The notes below the pieces were generated by a model, which searched no databases, was not told the origin of the DNA, and worked only from the letters and a program-made list of their open reading frames with translations. From Silene latifolia (taxonomy: Eukaryota > Streptophyta > Magnoliopsida > Caryophyllales > Caryophyllaceae): 64,000 nt of DNA. Made by a program: the position numbers and the translations under genes. The first letter of the stretch is position 1, and each line of letters starts with the position of its first letter. This document shows, one piece after another, positions 58,452-64,000 of the stretch. The DNA is taken from NCBI RefSeq assembly GCF_048544455.1, contig NC_133537.1, positions 67,648,134-67,712,133 of the forward strand. Direction: 5' to 3'.

Positions 58452-59034
58452 ATATCGAGCTTGTCAATCAAAGAGATTCATAACTAAGGTTATGTTCATG
58501 TGTGCAGTCACTAGACATATATTTGGGGATAATGGTGAAATGATTTTTTATTGAAAATTTGGGATTTTTCCTTTTCTAGAGGAAATGCCAGCAGCAAGAA
58601 ACAGCAGGAACAAGCCGGCTGGCACATTAGAAACCAAGCCAACCAACTCAATAAAAAAAGAAGTAATCAAGGCCTGCCTAATTCACAAGATTATACCAGC
58701 AACCAAGGCAAAATGGCCACAAAATGCAAGTAAAGACATATTCATTCAGCAAGATAACGCAAGACCTCACATTAAAGACAACGATCCTGAGTTTCGAGTT
58801 GTTGCTAACTTAGACGGTTTTAACATTCATTTGGTTTTTCAACCACCAAATAGTCCTGATTTAAATATCAACGACTTCGAATTTTTTAGTGCAATGCAAA
58901 TTCCCCAACATGAAAAGGCGGCCAACACAGTGCTTGAATTAGTAAAAATGTGGAGGACGCTTTTGTTGAACTTCATCCAAAAAAGCCAAACTTCAATTTT
59001 CTTACTCTACAAACAATTACGGTGGAGATTATGA
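58452..59034 (+). pseudogene. Mariner-like transposase, C-terminal catalytic part
   Basis: Continues the transposase cut by element A: CQSKRFITKVMFMCAVTRH, a TGA near 58549, then KFGIFPF, NKPAGTLETKP, FIQQDNARPHI (second Asp) and PPNSPDLNINDFEFF (third Asp). Thirty-nine residues separate the second and third Asp, the DD39D spacing of plant mariner-like elements, the family that mobilises Stowaway MITEs. The open part from 58585 is 149 codons. The C-terminus degenerates after about 59030. No terminal inverted repeats were identified. Confidence 0.85.
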
Positions 59035-59860
59035 TAACAAAAGGGCACAACAACTTTACCATACCTCATATGAGGAAATAGGTTTTAGAAAGGCTGGGTA
59101 CACTCCCAGAAGATCTCATTGTTGATGAGATAATGTTTGTAGTACTTAGATGATCAAGGACAAGGGTCTGCCCTTGATTATCTAAGGGTACAGTTGGAAG
59201 ATTTACCTCAAAGGGAGGAGGTTACAGAAGATGGTATGCAGTAACTATTGAAGACAAGTAGATAAACGCCATTTTGAATAGGTGCAAATAGTATTTTTAA
59301 GTTTAGTCCTTATTTTGAACAAGTCAAGAACACTGTTTGAACAACTGCATAAAGGATGGAAGCAAGATGGAGGTAAATGCAGTAGGTTATTTTTCTATTT
59401 TTATTTTGAACATTGAAGTCCAATGTTACAATGTTTATGAAAGAAACATTGTCAGATTGTCTAATCTAATGTTTAATTCCTAAACATTCTTTTGTAATGC
59501 ACTATGTAATGAATGTTTTTAAGTTTTCATATCAAGGCTACTTGGTGGTTTTTAAATTTATCATATCATTCACATTAGGTCATCATTGTTGACAGCAACT
59601 ACGAGGCTCTCGGGGGGGGGCTTGTTCCTCTCATCATTGAGCTTCAATTGGTCATTTATTGCCGCCTTAACCAAGATTGGGGTGGCATCTAAATTGGTCA
59701 ATGCTCATTTATTGACGCCAAAACCTACCACAGACTAGGGTGGCATAAATATGATCAATGTTTGAAATCTTAACCAATCAATGATTGGGGTGCCAAGCAA
59801 TGATCATGTTTAGCCTTCTTCAATAGACAGTGAAGGGGTGACATGAAAATGGCATCATTT
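59035..59860. other. Non-coding DNA after the mariner remnant
   Basis: No ORF or known repeat. A run of nine or more G lies near 59612-59620, and the word TTGGGGTGGCA/TAGGGTGGCA occurs three or four times in 59660-59800. Confidence 0.5.
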
Positions 59861-59867
59861 TGGGAAC

Positions 59868-60295
59868 AACTACCAACGCCAACAACTAACAAAAAGACCC
59901 TCATTTAAAAATCATTAGGACACTGTCAGAACAACAGCTAAACCAGCCGCGTAACAGGAAATCAAGTAACATCGGCGTACCACCAGCAACAATAGAGCAT
60001 CTAGAAACCAACAACAATAAAGCAACAATTACCAATATCCCTACCAACAACAACAAACTAACCCAAAAAACCCTCATTACATAATCATTGGGTCACACTC
60101 CGGACAAAAGGTAAACCAGCTGTGTAACAGGAAATCAAGTAACAGCAGCATACCACCAGCAACAATAGAGCAACTAAAAACCAACAATTATCAATATCCC
60201 TACCAACACCAACAACTAACCAACAATAAATCATTGGGTCACACTCAGAACAATAGCCAAACCAGCTGCCTAACAAGAAATTAAGTAACAGCGAA
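59868..60295. repeat. Tandem repeat, unit about 145-170 bp
   Basis: Three successive units, each with ATCATTRGGWCACTSTC..., AAACCAGCYG, TAACAGGAAATCAAGTAACA and CCACCAGCAACAATAGAG. The ATCATT word starts near 59912, 60082 and 60228, so the second period is shorter. The third unit is partial. No coding potential. Confidence 0.75.
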
Positions 60296-60448
60296 AGATT
60301 AAGGATGCATTGCTAACCATTTCGCTTTCAAAAGAGGGAAAAGGGTACGAAACCTAGGTAGGAAATAGCACATCATCTCAAACGCATATTTGTTTTTAGG
60401 AAGATCATAATCGATGAATTCGTAGTTAGGATCATCATTACCCGCAGG

Positions 60449-61774
60449 AACAATGTGACACCCTCATTTATTGCGGAAAAGTAAACACATAATTCTAGAT
60501 AAAAACTGCATGGATATGTTTGTAATAGGTTCATTTGGGTAAAAACCTGTAATTTTTAAAACCTGAACCTATTATAAAAATATCCAAATGGGAAGGTGTC
60601 AAACATGCAAGGTCCAAAATAAACCTCATAAATAAAACATCGCTAAAGTCGCGAAATAAAGTTATACAACCCAAGTATCAAAAAGGGAGACATATGTCCC
60701 TAAAAAGTATATGACATAAAAAGTGTTCAAGGGTCACAATAAAATAAAGCCAATCTAGGTCCCAAGGTTACTTTGCTCGCTAGCTCGTCCATGTACCCCA
60801 TATATGCATCACCTACCTGTCAATCGCATTTTATACAAATACGAAAGCCACAGTCAGTGGGGAGTAACTCCGAGTTCTCCCAGCCACGAAATGTCATAAT
60901 TAATATAACATGTAAACATAAGAATATGAATATGAATAACACATAGCCTTAGCATATAGATGCTAGACAATCATGCTTATCATGTGAACAACAATACGAC
61001 AACACATAGTCCTAGCATGTGAATACTAGACCGACTCATACTACACTATCATGTGAATCACATAACATCCAGGAATCCAAACTCTATCAACCATAGCCGG
61101 CTTGCATCTCACCTTCTATGATTCATAGAATCATCAAACAAGAAAGGACAATATATCTAGAGACAGGCATAAGTTCTTAGGACAGTCAATAGTCACTCTG
61201 TAACTCGAGTCTATACCACGAGGTAAGGTAAACACCCAAGTCCTAAACCTGCGCAGACCTAGCGACATGCGGAAAATACCGCATCCAAGACCCATGATCA
61301 CACACATGAGTACCCCTAAGGAGTCCACCAAAGGGTTGGCTAGTACTTAAGCTGACCACATACTTCTAAGAGTACGTCAGGAGGTCATGCCCTAACTTGG
61401 ATATAAGCCCACCAAGCAAAGACACAAAGGCTATTAAGCGGTGAACATATACTCGTCAAAGACTATAAGGGCCTATCTATGACGAAGGCCGAAATACTCA
61501 CCTAGGACCTAGTCCCAGCTTGAATACTTTAGCCCACTCCACACAAGACAAGTAGGACACCCAATTAACCATAAGAGGGGCAAAGAGTCCAAACTTGCAC
61601 ACACAAATGACCATACACACCCTAGCATATGAAAGGCTACGCAAGAGCATATTTAGCTGACAATCCAACAATATCTCCAATATCAATATTAATCCAAATT
61701 CCAACTAACCAACAGTACCATAATCCATGAGAACAAGCTAAAATGGCAAAGAGGCAATAAGACTCAAGCATAAG
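60449..61774. repeat. LTR-like sequence with TGTGACACCC terminus, truncated
   Basis: Begins TGTGACACCCTCATTTATTG, similar in style to the TGTAACACCCC LTRs of A and C, so probably a minus-oriented gypsy LTR. It is non-coding, with imperfect duplicates of CACATAGYCYTAGCATRTGAATACTAGAC (60940-61035). There is no PBS on its left and it stops where the Tat-type LTR begins, so it is a truncated or solo LTR interrupted by that insertion. Confidence 0.5.
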
Positions 61775-64000
61775 TGTGGACAAGGCCCTCGGGAACTGCG
61801 TCCGCGGGATCCACACCAGGCATAATCGACTCGAGGTTCTTTCGAATCGAATTAAGACATATTAGAGTCGCCACCAAGTTTTTTGGGAACTTGGAACCGT
61901 TCAAGTCAACTTTACACCTTTCATCGAAAAGCATAAAGCCAATCGACTACGAGTGATTAAAGATAAAGACTTGTACCCTACATCACTCGATTTGAATGAC
62001 TCTCGTAATCCAATGGTATTTAGACGGATCCACAAACCATAGATCTTGAGTAAGGGGTGAGGGTACGTGTTGGGAAGCCCATAAGGACACCCAACCCCGC
62101 CCGTCAATAACGGCCTCTACTAAGTCAAGTGTCGGATTTCAAACAAGGTCATAGCTACTACGATGTATGATATGCAAACGTTGTTTTAACCCTATCATGT
62201 GACAACAATTTCTATGTCGTTTTAGATGCAACTAAACTAACTTTGTCAAAGTTGTAATTTAGCATGTGGGTTGATTGATCTAGCAACATTCAAACGAAAC
62301 AAACAAGGCTTGATGGGGAATGGGGGAGCCGTTGGGATCTACCTATTACAAACCAGGCATTTCATGCTGACACAACAACAAATTAAAGATACAACTCGAT
62401 CTAAATACAAAGCTATACACACGACGCAATACACGGCCATTTGGCCTAGAAAACCGTGCACAAGGCGGGGGGTGACTCACGGCCTACATGACACACGACC
62501 TTGGGTCACTCCTCGTAATGCGTGCTTTCACTTAATCTCATCGAATTAGACATAGGGCTACGCACCAAAGCATGCATTAGCATAAACCGGGCCATGTTGC
62601 TTTAAACAACATGCGGTTTACTACGCTCCTACAAGCATTGGGGAAGAACCGTCTAACCAAATAAGACTAAGGTTTTTTGAAGAGGTTTTGACTCATAAAA
62701 AAAAGAAAACTAACTCGAAAGATTACAACCCGACGAGCAAACGATAAATTACAAGCTATCAAACGACAAAGAACAAAAGATATAAAACAAACGAGACAAA
62801 GAGAGGCATGACCAACCCCACGGCCTAAAGCCACGGCCACAGACACGGCTACCCTAGTTCCTAGGTCGGGTTCATTAGTTAGATGGATTTGCAAAGCGAT
62901 ACGGGAGATACATTAGAAAACGATGATAAAAAAAGGTCAGAAAGCTTCGCTTAAGATCGAGTGTTCCACACGGCCCAAAGGGGTTGAATTAGGTCAAGTT
63001 TGCAAATTAAGTTAACTCATCGAGTGTTAATAAGAAGGTTCTAATCACGCACTCTTATACTAGCGAGAAATTAGGTGAAAGAGAAAGATGCGTTCAATTA
63101 TTTACAGAATTGTTAGTTGATTTTTAAAGATATGTCGATGTACCCTAAAGTGTCTAATTAGATTATTAAATTAATTTAATGTCATCTAAATACGTCATAG
63201 GTTAACAATCAGAGGTTAAACTAACATACAATGGGTCCTAGGGTATGTCGAATTGACCGAAATAACAAAGGGGTCAAAAGCGAAGAGCGAAGTTAGAACT
63301 CGTTTTATTTATGCCCTACCTTGAACACGAGGATATGTAAATGAGACGGGGGTGTACGACCGACTGAAGTAGCGGTTTATTTTCCCATCTCAAGTCAACG
63401 CGGGTGTTCATGGTGGTACTTTAACTCATACTCGGACTAACTAGTTTCATAATTAATTAGAACAATAAACAAAGCGATAAACGAAATAAAACGAGACAAT
63501 AAAAAACAAACATAAAACAAACGAAATAAAAGGGAAAAGAGGAGGATTTGATGCACCCTCAACCTACATGTATCGTTGACACCGTCTTGGGTCGTAATCG
63601 ATGGTAGATTTTATCTCGAGAGGCCGTCGTCGACGAAGAGCAAAGCAAACACGCGTTTTTGAAACTTTCTGGACAACGATTTTCAAACGATGATATCTCC
63701 CTCGTTTCACGACGAAAATTCGATTTAAAAGATGTTTTGAAAACTAGAAAGAGAGGAGAACAGAGATCTTAAAGCAACCCCTGCTCGTTTTGGGTTATTG
63801 GGCACGAAAAACGAGCACAAACAGAACTGATGACAAGAAAAATAAAAAAAGCAGTGTATAACACTGCTTTTTCGAGGGATTTCGTGTACTCTCAAGGGCA
63901 ATTTGGCTCGTAAATCTTTGTCTAATGTGTAGATGGATGTTATGTGGTTAATTAGGAACAAGAAAATCGAGTTTTGATGGAGGTTTGATGGAGGAACGAG
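61775..64000 (-). repeat. Second Tat/Ogre-type LTR, running off the right edge
   Basis: Starts TGTGGACAAGGCC, like element E's LTR (TGTGGACAGGGGGCC). It shares ordered blocks with it: TCGCCACCAA, a TTTTTTGGGAA block, TTGGAACCGTTC, ATGACTCTCGT, GTAAGGGGTGAGGGTACG, CCGCCCG and GCCTCTACTAA. No PBS lies on its left, so in minus orientation this is the 3' LTR (or a solo LTR) of another Tat element. The word CACGGCC recurs near 62442, 62480, 62820, 62834, 62843 and 62970. No ORF is supported. Confidence 0.75.

Noticed and set aside
60939..61035. Tandem repeat of CACATAG..CTAGCATATG words as a separate satellite
   Set aside because: Only two imperfect copies inside an LTR-like sequence.

Overview
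This window is nuclear DNA from a flowering plant, most likely a dicot. Nearly all of it is LTR retrotransposon sequence of standard plant lineages (SIRE-type copia; Tat/Ogre, Athila and Tekay-type chromovirus gypsy elements). It also holds Stowaway and mariner DNA transposons and one intact-looking spliced host gene, a tandem CCCH zinc-finger protein of the C3H14/C3H15 type. The mix of Tat/Ogre, Athila and SIRE elements would fit Caryophyllales, but that is only an impression; nothing in the window fixes the species.

Layout, left to right. (E) 1-8059: a Tat/Ogre-type gypsy element on the minus strand, cut by the left edge, with its 5' LTR at 5800-8059. It sits in the RNase H end of (F), a SIRE-type copia element, 8060-15236, also minus, with its 5' LTR at 13932-15236. 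F abuts CAA/TAA microsatellites and a degenerate minisatellite (15237-15740). 15750-17500 is AT-rich intergenic DNA. A Stowaway MITE (17508-17700) lies just upstream of the host gene: TATA near 17865, 5'-UTR intron 18042-18952, coding exons 18966-19688 and 20621-20923. 21560-23900 is a decayed copia element (G) holding a hAT-like MITE (22541-23248) with an 8-bp target duplication. 23960-24860 is a G/C-skewed repeat.

From 24857 to 59034 there is a five-level nest, supported by target-site duplications read on both sides. A mariner transposase gene (24857-25131, resuming at 58452-59034) is split by Tekay-type element A (25132-58446, TSD GTGTC). The reverse transcriptase of A is split by Athila-type element B (29215-54550, TSD GAATA). 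The gag of B is split by a non-coding Tekay-related element C (31007-47675, TSD AAGAG). The internal region of C is split by D (36640-44981, TSD CTTAC), an Athila-like element that carries gag and protease but no reverse transcriptase or integrase. Every autonomous element here is broken by stops, frameshifts or lost active sites. C and D look like parasites mobilised by A-like and B-like relatives. The right end (59035-64000) holds a tandem repeat, a TGTGACACCC-type LTR (from 60449) and, from 61775, a second Tat/Ogre LTR running off the window.

The most interesting signals are structural. Element D carries pairs of the palindrome GTCGATCGAC whose starts are almost always exactly 21 bp apart, in its LTRs, beside its protease gene and in its 3' untranslated part. 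Element A carries an analogous array of ACTCGGYCGAGT at 19-22 bp, and its two LTRs differ in copy number. The Tat LTR carries paired GGCGCAGC/GCTGCGTC hairpins 29 or 41 bp apart. Separately, A and C share a repeated module of a hairpin followed by a purine tract next to the 3' LTR; one copy in C shows a compensatory base-pair change.
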